Origin: Oscillospiraceae bacterium
GTDB lineage: Bacteria > Bacillota > Clostridia > Oscillospirales > Oscillospiraceae
Direction of reading: 5' to 3'
Length of the DNA stretch: 64,000 nucleotides
NCBI GenBank assembly: GCA_902798545.1
Contig: CADBWQ010000007.1
Location: forward strand, 24,249 to 88,248
The position numbers and the translations under genes are program-made. Positions 1 to 7,502 of this stretch are shown in pieces; positions within the stretch are counted from its first letter, which is position 1, and every line of letters begins with the position of its first letter. The notes below the pieces were generated by a model. The model was not told the DNA's origin and searched no databases. It saw nothing but the letters and a program-made list of their open reading frames with translations.

Positions 1-1073
1 AAGGAGCAGCCCGGAACAAAGGCCACGCCTTTCTGTGCGGCAAGGTTTGCAAAGTCCAGGCTGTCATATCCCTCCGGCAGGGAGCACCAGAGGAAGAGAC
101 CACCGTCCGGATGGGTCCAGGTGACGCGATCATCCAGAGCCTGATCAAGACAGGAGAGCATAAAGTCGCACTTGTCACGATAGATTCCCCGGATTTTCTC
201 AATGTGTGCAGGGACATCATAGTTGCGGAAAAACTCATCACAGACCATCTGGAAGAAAATATTGGTATGGCAGTCACCACCCTGTTTGGCGATGATCAGC
301 TTCTGGATCACCGGTTTCGGAGCGCAGATAAACCCAATGCGCATCCCGGCAGAGAGCACCTTGGAATAGGAACCGTTATAAATGACGATGCCTTCCTTAT
401 CCATGGACTTGATGGTTGGAATGTCCTCGCCGCGGAAGCGCAGTTCTCCGTACGGATTGTCCTCAAGAATCATAATGCCGTTTTTGCGGCAGAGCTCATA
501 GACATCCCTGCGACGCTGCAGACTCATTGTCGAACCGCGGGGATTCTGGAAGGTGGGAATCAGATACAGGAGTTTTACATTCTTCTGTTCCTTGATGGCC
601 TGTTCCAACAGATCCAGCCGGATTCCCTCCTCGTCCATTTCTATGCCAACAACATTGGCACCCACGGATTTGGCAGCAATGATTCCGCTGACAAAGCTTG
701 GACTCTCAACCAGAACGGTATCTCCGCGATTGACCAGAACCAGCGGTGTCATGAAAAGACCCTGCTGGCCGCCTGTTGTGATGATGACATCGTTGTTTTC
801 CGTATCAATCCCAAAGACATCGTGGAGACGTTGTTTTGTGGTTTCACGCAGGGGCATGTAGCCTTCCGTGACGCTGTATTGAAGAGACTCGATCCCGCGC
901 TCCTGAAAGATCTTTTCAGAGATCTCGTGGATGGCGTCTACAGGGATTGCCTCGCTGGAGGGGCTGCCTGTGGAAAGGGAGATGATGCTGGGATTTGCGG
1001 CGACCATCTTCAGAATTTCCCGGATTGCAGACGGGCGGACAGAAGAAATGTTGTCAGAGAAAACGTAGTTCAT
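1..1073 (-). CDS. PLP-dependent aminotransferase (2-aminoadipate/aromatic type), 3' end cut by window edge
   Basis: The frame starts at ATG 1073 behind an AAAGGAG site and runs off the left edge, so about 357 N-terminal residues are visible. It is a fold-type I aminotransferase. Visible hallmarks are an N-terminal LSTGSPSSEAIP segment, TTGGQQG in the cofactor-binding region, PTFQNPRGS, LEDNPYGELRF and the Schiff-base lysine region GSYSKVLSAGMRIG. These features are shared with the LysN/2-aminoadipate and valine-pyruvate-like aminotransferases of Clostridia. The same motifs appear in the complete gene at 14809-16005, so the two are paralogues. It is divergent from the homocitrate/citramalate-synthase-like gene at 1429, which may hint at 2-oxoacid/amino-acid interconversion. 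Substrate cannot be fixed from sequence. Confidence 0.88.
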   Translation of the reverse strand, partial: MNYVFSDNISSVRPSAIREILKMVAANPSIISLSTGSPSSEAIPVDAIHEISEKIFQERGIESLQYSVTEGYMPLRETTKQRLHDVFGIDTENNDVIITTGGQQGLFMTPLVLVNRGDTVLVESPSFVSGIIAAKSVGANVVGIEMDEEGIRLDLLEQAIKEQKNVKLLYLIPTFQNPRGSTMSLQRRRDVYELCRKNGIMILEDNPYGELRFRGEDIPTIKSMDKEGIVIYNGSYSKVLSAGMRIGFICAPKPVIQKLIIAKQGGDCHTNIFFQMVCDEFFRNYDVPAHIEKIRGIYRDKCDFMLSCLDQALDDRVTWTHPDGGLFLWCSLPEGYDSLDFANLAAQKGVAFVPGCS

Positions 1074-1122
1074 GTTCGGACTCCTTTCAAAGATTTCTGG
1101 ACTAAGAGCTTCCTGTAACGAC

Positions 1123-1151
1123 AGTATAGCAATCTCTTTAAAAGATGTCAA
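1123..1151 (-). promoter_or_regulatory. sigma-A promoter of the aminotransferase
   Basis: On the minus strand TTGACA (1146-1151) and TATACT (1123-1128) are separated by 17 bases, about 50 bases upstream of the start codon at 1073. Confidence 0.75.
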
Positions 1152-1353
1152 ACAGCTTGCTAAACTTATGAAAAATAAAATCGAGAATAGATGACGATTT
1201 CCCGTCATAATGACAAAAATATAAACATATAATTTGGATAAAATGCCGATGAAGAAAGTGCTGCCTATCTGTAAGCGTATACTAACTATACAAAATAGTA
1301 TATCAATAATTGTAGAAATTGTAAGAAAATTTGCGCTAACAATATATCGTATG

Positions 1354-1382
1354 TTGACAAGGTTGAGAGAATAAACTATGAT
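1354..1382 (+). promoter_or_regulatory. sigma-A promoter of the HMGL-like synthase
   Basis: TTGACA (1354-1359) and TATGAT (1377-1382) with a 17-base spacer, about 45 bases ahead of the ATG at 1429. Confidence 0.8.
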
Positions 1383-1428
1383 AAAATTGTTATCAAAGTT
1401 AATGAATTCTCAAGGAGGAACCTGAAAG

Positions 1429-2652
1429 ATGAGCTATAAAGAAGCGGGAAAATGGTGGGTCAGCCCCGGAGACTTTTCAGATGATGTGACAAAAGACTTT
1501 CATTTTCCTGAGCAGATCGAGATCCTGGATACCACGCTGCGGGATGGTGAACAGGAAGCCGGTATTATTTTCACCAAGGAGGACAAACTGGCAATTGCCA
1601 GGAAGCTCGACGCAGCAGGCGTCCACAGAATCGAAGCCGGATGCCCTGCAACTTCTGAAGAAGATGCCGAGGCGCTGCGTGAAATCTGCCAAGACGGTCT
1701 GAACGCGGAGATCTACTGTTTTGTGCGCGGCGTTACATCGGATATGGACCTTGCAAAGTCCTGTGGTGTGGATGGCGTTCTGATCGAAATACCCGGCAGC
1801 GAACACATGCTGTCCGGGGGCATGCGCTGGACACCGGAAAAAGCGGTCGAGGCAGCAATTGTCTCTACCAGGTATGCGCACGAGCTGGGCCTGAAGGTGA
1901 CTTACTTCCCATCTGACGGTTCCCGAGCGTCTCTGGACTTCCTGATTGATCTGCTGAATAAGATCCTGGAAGGAGGCGGCTGGATGGATTCCGTCGCATT
2001 GGTCGACACCTTCGGAACGTTCTCCCCGGAAGGCGCAGCGTACTATACCAAAGCCCTTCTTGAGCGGGTCGGCAAACCGGTGGAAGCTCACTTCCACGAA
2101 GATTTCGGCCTCTCCGTGGCAACAACCATTGCAGCTCTGAAAGCCGGTGCATTCTGTGCCCATGTAACTGTAAACGGCATCGGAGAACGGGCGGGCAGCT
2201 GCCCGATCGAACCGCTGGTGATGAGCCTGCTCTGCCTCTACGGCCAGGATACCGGAATAAAGACCGAAAACCTGATTGATCTGGCAAAAGAGGTGGAAGT
2301 CCGTTCCGGAAAACCCACTCCGCCCACGAAAGCGATCGTCGGCGACAGGCTCTTCGGTTGGGAGACCGGTCTTCCGGTCGGTTACTGGCAGAAAGCCAAG
2401 GACATCGACCCGCTGATCATGCTGCCCTATCTCTATACCATGACCGGGCAGAATCCCCCGCATATTTATATCGGAAAGAAAAGCGGCGGCGCGAATGTGG
2501 CCCTTGTCAATGAAAGACTGGGACTTCCGGTGGTGGAGGACAAGGAAAAGGTCAAGGAAATCCTCGCCAAGGTCAAGACGCTCTCCATTTCCGTGAAGCG
2601 TGATCTGACTGACGAAGAATATATCTGCATCTATCATGAGGTAGTAGGCTGA
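1429..2652 (+). CDS. homocitrate/citramalate synthase-like DRE-TIM metallolyase
   Basis: A 407-residue enzyme of the HMGL-like DRE-TIM family, which condenses acetyl-CoA with a 2-oxoacid. Seen: the signature LDTTLRDGEQ at residues 33-42, the metal-site motif HFHEDFG near residue 222 and VNGIGERAGSCP near 250. The start lies behind AAGGAGG with a good spacing. The length resembles NifV/AksA/homocitrate synthases and lacks the C-terminal LeuA allosteric domain of classical isopropylmalate synthase. Candidates are homocitrate synthase, citramalate synthase or Re-citrate synthase; sequence inspection alone does not decide. It has its own promoter, is divergent from an aminotransferase, and is followed by an amino-acid-type NSS transporter. 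Confidence 0.88.
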   Translation: MSYKEAGKWWVSPGDFSDDVTKDFHFPEQIEILDTTLRDGEQEAGIIFTKEDKLAIARKLDAAGVHRIEAGCPATSEEDAEALREICQDGLNAEIYCFVRGVTSDMDLAKSCGVDGVLIEIPGSEHMLSGGMRWTPEKAVEAAIVSTRYAHELGLKVTYFPSDGSRASLDFLIDLLNKILEGGGWMDSVALVDTFGTFSPEGAAYYTKALLERVGKPVEAHFHEDFGLSVATTIAALKAGAFCAHVTVNGIGERAGSCPIEPLVMSLLCLYGQDTGIKTENLIDLAKEVEVRSGKPTPPTKAIVGDRLFGWETGLPVGYWQKAKDIDPLIMLPYLYTMTGQNPPHIYIGKKSGGANVALVNERLGLPVVEDKEKVKEILAKVKTLSISVKRDLTDEEYICIYHEVVG

Positions 2653-2669
2653 TCGGTATTGTCCATATG

Positions 2670-2687
2670 CAGTCCTGAATCAGGGCT
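2670..2687 (+). terminator. weak hairpin after the synthase gene
   Basis: A short stem, CAGTCCT/AGGGCTG, with a GAATC loop is followed by TTTGGG. It could partly terminate transcription before the transporter gene, 39 bases on. Confidence 0.35.
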
Positions 2688-2726
2688 GTTTGGGAAAATA
2701 TGAAGGAAATGAAAAGGAGGACAACC

Positions 2727-4100
2727 ATGGACAACAAAAAAACCCGTGAGCAATGGTCGGGACGTCTGGGCTTCGTGCTGGCAACAGCAGGTTCTGCGGT
2801 CGGCCTGGGGAACATCATGAAATTCCCGTGGATGACGGGACAAAACGGCGGTGCTGCATTTCTGTTCGTCTACATCGTCGTTATGCTGATTATCGGTATC
2901 GGCATGCTGCTGTGCGACTTTCTCATCGGACGCAACGGAAAAGCAAACGCGGTGGAATCCTACCGCAAGCTGGTAGGCAACAAGTTCACCTGGATGGGAT
3001 ATCTGGGTATATTCAGTGCGATGCTGGCACTATCCTATTATGCCGTGTTCGGCGGCTGGATGCTCCATTATATCATCAACTCCTTTACCACGCTGGCTCA
3101 CATTGATCCGGCGGAAGTCGGCGGGTTCTTCGGGGGCTTTGTCAGTCAGGTATGGGGGCCCATCATTGGCACACTGGTCTTCCTTGTGATGACCGTCGTG
3201 ATCGTCTGCGGCGGTGTCAAGAACGGTATCGAGAAGGCAAGCAAGATCATGATGCCGGCTCTGATTGTCATTCTGATCATCCTGATCTTCCGCGCGGTGA
3301 CGCTTCCCGGCGCGGCAGAAGGCATTACCTATTACCTCAAGCCGGATCTGTCAAAAATCACACTTCCGGTGATTGCAGCCGCCGTCGGGCAGTGCTTTTT
3401 CTCGCTGAATGTCGGTACGACCGGCATGGTCAACTACGGCAGCTACCTGCGGGAGGACGAGGATGTCATGAAGTCTACCATACAAGTTGCATTCACGGAC
3501 TTCGCCATCGCTTTCTTTGCCGGTCTGATCATCATTCCCAGCGCGTTCGCTTTCAGTATTGACGTCGGTTCCGGTCCCTCTCTGCTGTTTGTCACAATGC
3601 CCTCGCTCTTTGCACAGCTCCCGGCAGGCGGTTTCTTCTGCTTCCTGTTCTTTGTGCTGCTGCTGTTTGCCTCACTGACCTCTTCGGTCTCTATTCTGGA
3701 GATATTTGTCCCCTATGTCACAGAAACCTTCCCCAAGGTGAGCCGGACCAAGGCATCCATTCTGGGCGGTGTGATCTGCCTGCTGCTCGGTATCCCGGTC
3801 AGCCTGAGCTTCGGCATGTGGGGCGATGTCCGGATTCTGGGCCAGGATATCTTCAGCCTCTATGACAACTTCATCTGCATCTTTGCCTATCCGCTGATCG
3901 CTCTCTGCACGGCTGTGATCGTCGGATGGATCTGGGGCAAGGAGAACGCCATCGATGCTGTCTCCAACCACGGCGCCCTCGGCCACAAGAGAATCTACGA
4001 CGTTTGGTTCTTCCTGGTGCGCTTTGTCTGCCCGGTTCTGCTGCTTGTGGTTGTGATTACCGGTCTGGTACCGTTCCTGCAGGGCCTCTTCGGCGGCTGA
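2727..4100 (+). CDS. sodium-dependent transporter, NSS (SNF/LeuT) family
   Basis: A 457-residue polytopic membrane protein that should couple Na+ entry to uptake of an amino acid or similar amine. The start at 2727 is preferred because AAAGGAGG sits just upstream; the in-frame ATG at 2700 has no site. Seen: the TM1 signature GSAVGLGNIMKFPW and the following QNGGAAFLFVY, matching the unwound TM1 substrate/Na+ site of LeuT, then about eleven further hydrophobic segments. Bacterial NSS members of this length transport tryptophan, tyrosine or other hydrophobic amino acids, but the substrate is not readable here. Its stop is followed by the compact bioY control region, whose hairpin probably serves as its terminator. 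Confidence 0.92.
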   Translation: MDNKKTREQWSGRLGFVLATAGSAVGLGNIMKFPWMTGQNGGAAFLFVYIVVMLIIGIGMLLCDFLIGRNGKANAVESYRKLVGNKFTWMGYLGIFSAMLALSYYAVFGGWMLHYIINSFTTLAHIDPAEVGGFFGGFVSQVWGPIIGTLVFLVMTVVIVCGGVKNGIEKASKIMMPALIVILIILIFRAVTLPGAAEGITYYLKPDLSKITLPVIAAAVGQCFFSLNVGTTGMVNYGSYLREDEDVMKSTIQVAFTDFAIAFFAGLIIIPSAFAFSIDVGSGPSLLFVTMPSLFAQLPAGGFFCFLFFVLLLFASLTSSVSILEIFVPYVTETFPKVSRTKASILGGVICLLLGIPVSLSFGMWGDVRILGQDIFSLYDNFICIFAYPLIALCTAVIVGWIWGKENAIDAVSNHGALGHKRIYDVWFFLVRFVCPVLLLVVVITGLVPFLQGLFGG

Positions 4101-4117
4101 GCAGAAAGCAAAGCGAA

Positions 4118-4148
4118 TGTTAACCGGAAAGAACTAATCTGGTTGACA
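4118..4148 (+). promoter_or_regulatory. BirA-type biotin operator upstream of bioY
   Basis: TGTTAACC (4118-4125) and GGTTGACA (4141-4148) form an inverted repeat with a 15-base spacer. This matches the Firmicutes biotin-repressor box (TTGTAAACC-N14/15-GGTTTACAA) described for BirA regulons. The right arm overlaps the -35 hexamer, so binding would block RNA polymerase. Confidence 0.8.
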
Positions 4149-4171
4149 ATAAAACGAGAACATGATATACT
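4143..4171 (+). promoter_or_regulatory. sigma-A promoter of bioY
   Basis: TTGACA (4143-4148) and TATACT (4166-4171) with a 17-base spacer. The -35 lies in the BirA-like operator and the -10 lies in the left arm of the terminator-like hairpin at 4165-4207. Transcription should begin near 4178. Confidence 0.85.
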
Positions 4172-4207
4172 CCCTCTGCGCTCATAAAAGGCGCAGAGGG
4201 AGTATAT
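4165..4207 (+). terminator. hairpin terminating the NSS transporter transcript and covering the bioY leader
   Basis: A perfect 17-base inverted repeat (ATATACTCCCTCTGCGC and its complement) with a 9-base loop, followed by TTGTTTT. Read-through RNA would form an intrinsic terminator. RNA started at the bioY promoter would lack the left arm. Confidence 0.75.
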
Positions 4208-4214
4208 TTGTTTT

Positions 4215-4757
4215 ATGAAAAAACAGTTTCGTGTTGTAGATCTGGCTTATATGGCAATTTGTGCGGCACTCATCGCAATCTGTGCGTGGATCACCATTCC
4301 GGCGGCGGTACCTTTTACATTGCAGATCTTTGGTGTTTTCTGCGTGCTGGGACTGTTGGGCGGAAAGAGAGGGACGATCGCCATCCTGGTGTATCTTCTT
4401 CTCGGAGCTGTCGGTCTCCCCGTGTTTTCCGGTTTTAACGGAGGCATCGGTGCGCTGCTGGGTACCACCGGGGGCTATCTTATCAGTTATATCTTCGTCG
4501 GAGTGATTTATTGGGCCGCGGAGAAGCTGCTCGGAACAAAGCTCGCAGTACGGATCACAGCGATGGTGTTGGGCCTGCTGGTATGTTATGCGTTTGGGAC
4601 CGCATGGTTTATGACGGTCTATGCACGGAAGAGCGGAGCAATCACACTTGGGACAGCGCTGGGATGGTGTGTATTCCCGTTCATCCTCCCTGACCTGGTC
4701 AAGATGGGGCTTGCCATTCTGGTCTCTGACCGTGTGAGAAAGGTTCTCCATTGGTAA
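4215..4757 (+). CDS. bioY: BioY biotin transporter, ECF S component
   Basis: A 180-residue, highly hydrophobic protein with about six membrane segments. It carries BioY features: an AYMAICAALIAICAWITIP first segment, PFTLQIFGVF, then LLLGAVGLPVFSGF and the GGxGALLGTTGGYL region, which are the conserved signature of the biotin-binding S component. It would work with an ECF energizing module (EcfA/A'/T) encoded elsewhere. Control by biotin is strongly suggested by a BirA-type operator over the promoter. The Shine-Dalgarno GAGGGAG lies 12 bases upstream, within the right arm of the hairpin at 4165-4207. Confidence 0.93.
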   Translation: MKKQFRVVDLAYMAICAALIAICAWITIPAAVPFTLQIFGVFCVLGLLGGKRGTIAILVYLLLGAVGLPVFSGFNGGIGALLGTTGGYLISYIFVGVIYWAAEKLLGTKLAVRITAMVLGLLVCYAFGTAWFMTVYARKSGAITLGTALGWCVFPFILPDLVKMGLAILVSDRVRKVLHW

Positions 4758-4839
4758 AGGGCACTGCGAAAGCCGGTTACTGATAAGCTGGAGCCGGTAA
4801 TTATTATATAGGCTGCATTCAAAGGCATGTAATATCATA

Positions 4840-4893
4840 AAACGTCGGTTCGTAATCTGGAGGAGAAGGAGGGCGGACCGACGTGTTTTATTT
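4840..4893 (+). terminator. probable bioY terminator
   Basis: ACGTCGGT (4843-4850) pairs with ACCGACGT (4877-4884), flanked by A-rich and U-rich ends (GTTTTATTT), about 85 bases after the bioY stop. The long 26-base loop makes it less certain. Confidence 0.5.
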
Positions 4894-4942
4894 GCGGATG
4901 ATTGCTTGTCCAGCCATGGGGAGAGATCTTGTTTCTAAATCA

Positions 4943-4971
4943 TTGAAGAAGCGTCAGTTTTTTGCTATACT
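4943..4971 (+). promoter_or_regulatory. probable sigma-A promoter for the small ORF and secreted protein
   Basis: TTGAAG (4943-4948) and TATACT (4966-4971) with a 17-base spacer, ahead of the small gene at 5048. Confidence 0.6.
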
Positions 4972-5047
4972 GATGCCATACTGAGAAGAAAGACTCGATG
5001 AAACGGGATACAGCAATTGATTAGCGAGAGGCGGAATTGATGTACGA

Positions 5048-5221
5048 ATGAACAGAAGATTAAGTTGGTGGCTCTATAATAAGGCAACGAAGGCGGTAAC
5101 AGAAGTCCTGGGTGAAGAGGAGCTGGAGAGCCTGAAAAGCGACCTGCTCACACCGGTGAAAATCGCAGCGAAAGAAGCGATCGAAGACTTTATGAATGAA
5201 GAAGATGGCGAGGATGACTGA
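5048..5221 (+). CDS. small acidic hypothetical protein (57 aa)
   Basis: I do not recognise this gene. It starts at ATG 5048 with a purine-rich AGAGGCGG 14 bases upstream. The product begins with a basic/aromatic head (MNRRLSWWLYNKATKAV), continues as a probable amphipathic helix rich in Glu/Leu (EVLGEEELESL) and ends in an acidic tail (NEEDGEDD). No signal peptide or membrane segment is evident. A three-codon ORF (Met-Tyr-Glu, 5040-5051) ends in an ATGA overlap with its start, which could couple translation. It is probably co-transcribed with the secreted protein at 5281. It may be a real small protein; the open frame alone is short evidence. Confidence 0.45.
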   Translation: MNRRLSWWLYNKATKAVTEVLGEEELESLKSDLLTPVKIAAKEAIEDFMNEEDGEDD

Positions 5222-5280
5222 CATGTGGAAAAAAGGAGTTGACGGACTCACAACCAGTTTCTTAAGGAGGTAATGATTCT

Positions 5281-6237
5281 ATGAAAAGAGCACTTTCTGT
5301 ACTGCTGATTGCAGCAATGATTCTTACCATGGGGGTATATGCTGCGGCAGAGAGCGCTGAACCCAGACAGGAGTCAGATGACAGCACAGTCCGCCCTCAA
5401 AAGAATCCCGTTTACGAGCTGTACAGTGCCGATGGAGTCTATACAGACTCTATCGGGAATGAAGAGACCTATTCCTTCCATGTCCCGCAGATCTTCGCCG
5501 ATTCGGCGGCTGCGGATGAGATCAACGCGGAGATCGCAGAAAACTTCGGGGAAAGGGTAGAGACACAGTTCCATAATATGGAAGGCGGACACTCCCTGTG
5601 GTCCTGGCGCACCGAGTGGCATGCCTACTGGAACGGGAGCCAGATGTTTCTCCTCATCAAATCCGATGTGAGCGGCGACTGCGATGAATACGGCGCATAC
5701 GGATATGATTTTGAAACCGACAGCAGAGTCACAAACGAGATGATTCTGGAACAGCGTGGAATCAGCAAGGAAGTATATCTGGAGAACCTGAAGGAAGCCG
5801 TTCGTTCCAAGTATGAGATGGCACACAGCGGCATTCCTGCAGATTTACTGGAAACGTCCGACTATGCTGAGCTGCTGGAGAAAACGATGGAATGGCAGAC
5901 GCTGGAGGAGCCGATGTTCATCGATCAATTCGGTGAGATCGAAACGATTGCGCTGATCGGTGCAATGGCCGGGGCGGGACAGTATTACCATCTGGTGACG
6001 CCGTTTGTGCATCATATCAGCATCGTTGGTGACAGCGGTCTGGTTGAATCATGCCCTGAAACGGCACATGCGGGAGAGACCGTGACGGTCAGCCTTTACG
6101 ATGCCACCGACGGAGATCTCGAAATATCCGCGGAGGGTGTGGATGGAACAAGAGTCGGCTGGCTGGAATACCAGTTCGTCATGCCGGCACATGATGTGGA
6201 CGTGAAGGTGGAATTTATCGGCAATGGCCTTGCATGA
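5281..6237 (+). CDS. secreted protein with PdaC/DUF3298-like and InlB-type repeat regions
   Basis: A 318-residue exported protein. The start is fixed by AAGGAGG nine bases upstream. Residues 1-24 form a signal peptide with an AYAAA-type cleavage region (MGVYAAAESA). Residues about 55-230 have the pattern of the DUF4163/DUF3298 (PdaC-like) domain, with paired short strands and a conserved GYDF segment in which the ligand-like loop DEYGAYGYDFET is visible. The C-terminal 70 residues look like a divergent bacterial/InlB-type repeat, with AGETVTVSL and a closing FVMPAHDVDVKVEF, as in cell-surface proteins. Function is unknown; a surface or cell-wall-facing role is inferred. Confidence 0.7.
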   Translation: MKRALSVLLIAAMILTMGVYAAAESAEPRQESDDSTVRPQKNPVYELYSADGVYTDSIGNEETYSFHVPQIFADSAAADEINAEIAENFGERVETQFHNMEGGHSLWSWRTEWHAYWNGSQMFLLIKSDVSGDCDEYGAYGYDFETDSRVTNEMILEQRGISKEVYLENLKEAVRSKYEMAHSGIPADLLETSDYAELLEKTMEWQTLEEPMFIDQFGEIETIALIGAMAGAGQYYHLVTPFVHHISIVGDSGLVESCPETAHAGETVTVSLYDATDGDLEISAEGVDGTRVGWLEYQFVMPAHDVDVKVEFIGNGLA

Positions 6238-6262
6238 TGAAACGGGAAGCTGCGGTATTCGA

Positions 6263-6829
6263 ATGATAGAAACAGAAAGGCTGATTCTTCGGCCGTTTGA
6301 AGCGGACGACCTGGATATCATTTATCGGATCTACTCCGACAGCGAGACCCTGTATTATACTCCGTTTGACCCGATGAACATGGAAGAAGCAAAGCAGCAC
6401 CTAAACAGAATTATCGAAGAAGGGAAACAGGTTCCGCGCCTCAGCTATGAGCTGGCGGTTGTTCTCAAGGAGACCGGAGAAAAAATCGGACGGACTCACC
6501 TTCTGATTGACCCGGAGACAGACACCGGGATGATCGGCTGGCTGCTGCTGAAAGAGCATCGGGGAAAACACTATGCCACAGAGATGACAGAGGCACTTCT
6601 CACCTGGTGTTTCGACGAGCTCCATCTCCACAGAGCGAACGCGGTTTGCAATCCGGAGAACATCACATCTTGGAAGGTGCTGGAAAAAGCGGGAATGCGC
6701 AGAGAAGCTCTGCTGAAGCAGAAGTGCAGATATGTGAAAAACGGTGTCACCAGCTGGCGTGACGAACTGGAGTACGCAATTCTGGCGTCGGAGTACAGAG
6801 AAGGACAAACCATCGAGAAAACAGTTTGA
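6263..6829 (+). CDS. GNAT N-acetyltransferase, RimJ/RimL type
   Basis: A 188-residue acetyl-CoA-dependent acetyltransferase. Family features seen: IETERLILRPFEADDL at the N-terminus, typical of RimJ/RimL/YdaF-type enzymes; the GMIGWLLLKEHRGKHYATEM core, where the R-G-K-x-Y-A segment is the acetyl-CoA pyrophosphate loop; and NPENITSWKVLEKAGMRRE in motif B. The start at 6263 fits the family N-terminus; an upstream in-frame ATG at 6224 overlaps the preceding gene. The acceptor may be a ribosomal protein or a small amine and cannot be told. Confidence 0.88.
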   Translation: MIETERLILRPFEADDLDIIYRIYSDSETLYYTPFDPMNMEEAKQHLNRIIEEGKQVPRLSYELAVVLKETGEKIGRTHLLIDPETDTGMIGWLLLKEHRGKHYATEMTEALLTWCFDELHLHRANAVCNPENITSWKVLEKAGMRREALLKQKCRYVKNGVTSWRDELEYAILASEYREGQTIEKTV

Positions 6830-6947
6830 GAGACTGACCGGTCAGATTCGGCCAGCATTACGCGGATCTGCTCACTTGGCTGAGATCGCTGGCCATGTTC
6901 CACGCGCCATACCCTGCGCTGTGGACGTCGAACAGGAGAAGATTTGA

Positions 6948-7415
6948 ATGATTACACAGGAAAACGGAACATACAGCTGGCAAGGAACCATTGACGTCAG
7001 CTATGAACACAAGGTCTTTAGAATCCTCTTTCTTGTCATAGGGGCGGTCTGCGGCCTTTTCATCATCATGGCTCTTGTCATGGGCGGTGAAATGCTGGGA
7101 GTAATGCTTCTCACCTGCCTCGGCATTATGGCCATCGTCGGCGGTGTGTGTTTCCTCTTTAATCTGAACGCAGGGAAGCGGAAGCAGCCGTACACCATGA
7201 CGGAGGACTGTATCATCTTCGGAGGGGGAAAAGCCAGTAATCCGTTTTTTTACAAAAGCGTTCGGAAAGCAGTTGTGTATACAGGGAGGAACATGATTGA
7301 ACTGCACACGCTGGTGGGCCACGGACCGGTGTTCGTGGACCACAATGAGTTTGGCTTTGTTAGGGATTATATCTTGAGAAGGCTGCCGGAGACAACGGAA
7401 GTGGTGTATGAATGA
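6948..7415 (+). CDS. YcxB-like two-TM membrane protein
   Basis: A 155-residue protein with two adjacent hydrophobic segments (about residues 26-46 and 51-72), followed by a soluble C-terminal domain of about 75 residues. The layout (short N-terminal domain, TM hairpin, small strand-rich domain with the sequence YKSVRKAVVYTGRNMIELHT) resembles YcxB-like proteins of unknown function. AGGAGAAG lies just upstream of the start. A second protein of similar design is encoded at 19764. No enzymatic motif is visible. Confidence 0.65.
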   Translation: MITQENGTYSWQGTIDVSYEHKVFRILFLVIGAVCGLFIIMALVMGGEMLGVMLLTCLGIMAIVGGVCFLFNLNAGKRKQPYTMTEDCIIFGGGKASNPFFYKSVRKAVVYTGRNMIELHTLVGHGPVFVDHNEFGFVRDYILRRLPETTEVVYE

Positions 7416-7502
7416 CCACTTGGCGGACTGTGAGTACAGGTAAGGAGAATCACACCTCGGGCCAGGTCGGGATAACAGGTAATTCATGAGATGGGGAGAG
7501 CG

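Larger units (their letters stand above)
1074..1428. other. divergent intergenic region
   Basis: This is a 355-base AT-rich spacer between the divergent aminotransferase and HMGL-like genes. It holds one good promoter for each side. I see no coding frame and no recognisable riboswitch or T-box in the rest. Confidence 0.7.

Noticed and set aside
1074-1428. Possible riboswitch or T-box before the synthase gene
   Set aside because: No T-box core, no long stable stems and no terminator close to the start codon; two ordinary promoters account for the region.
6895-6951. An 18-codon ORF overlapping the YcxB-like start by ATGA
   Set aside because: Possible leader peptide, but it has no ribosome site and no pattern such as a run of one amino acid.
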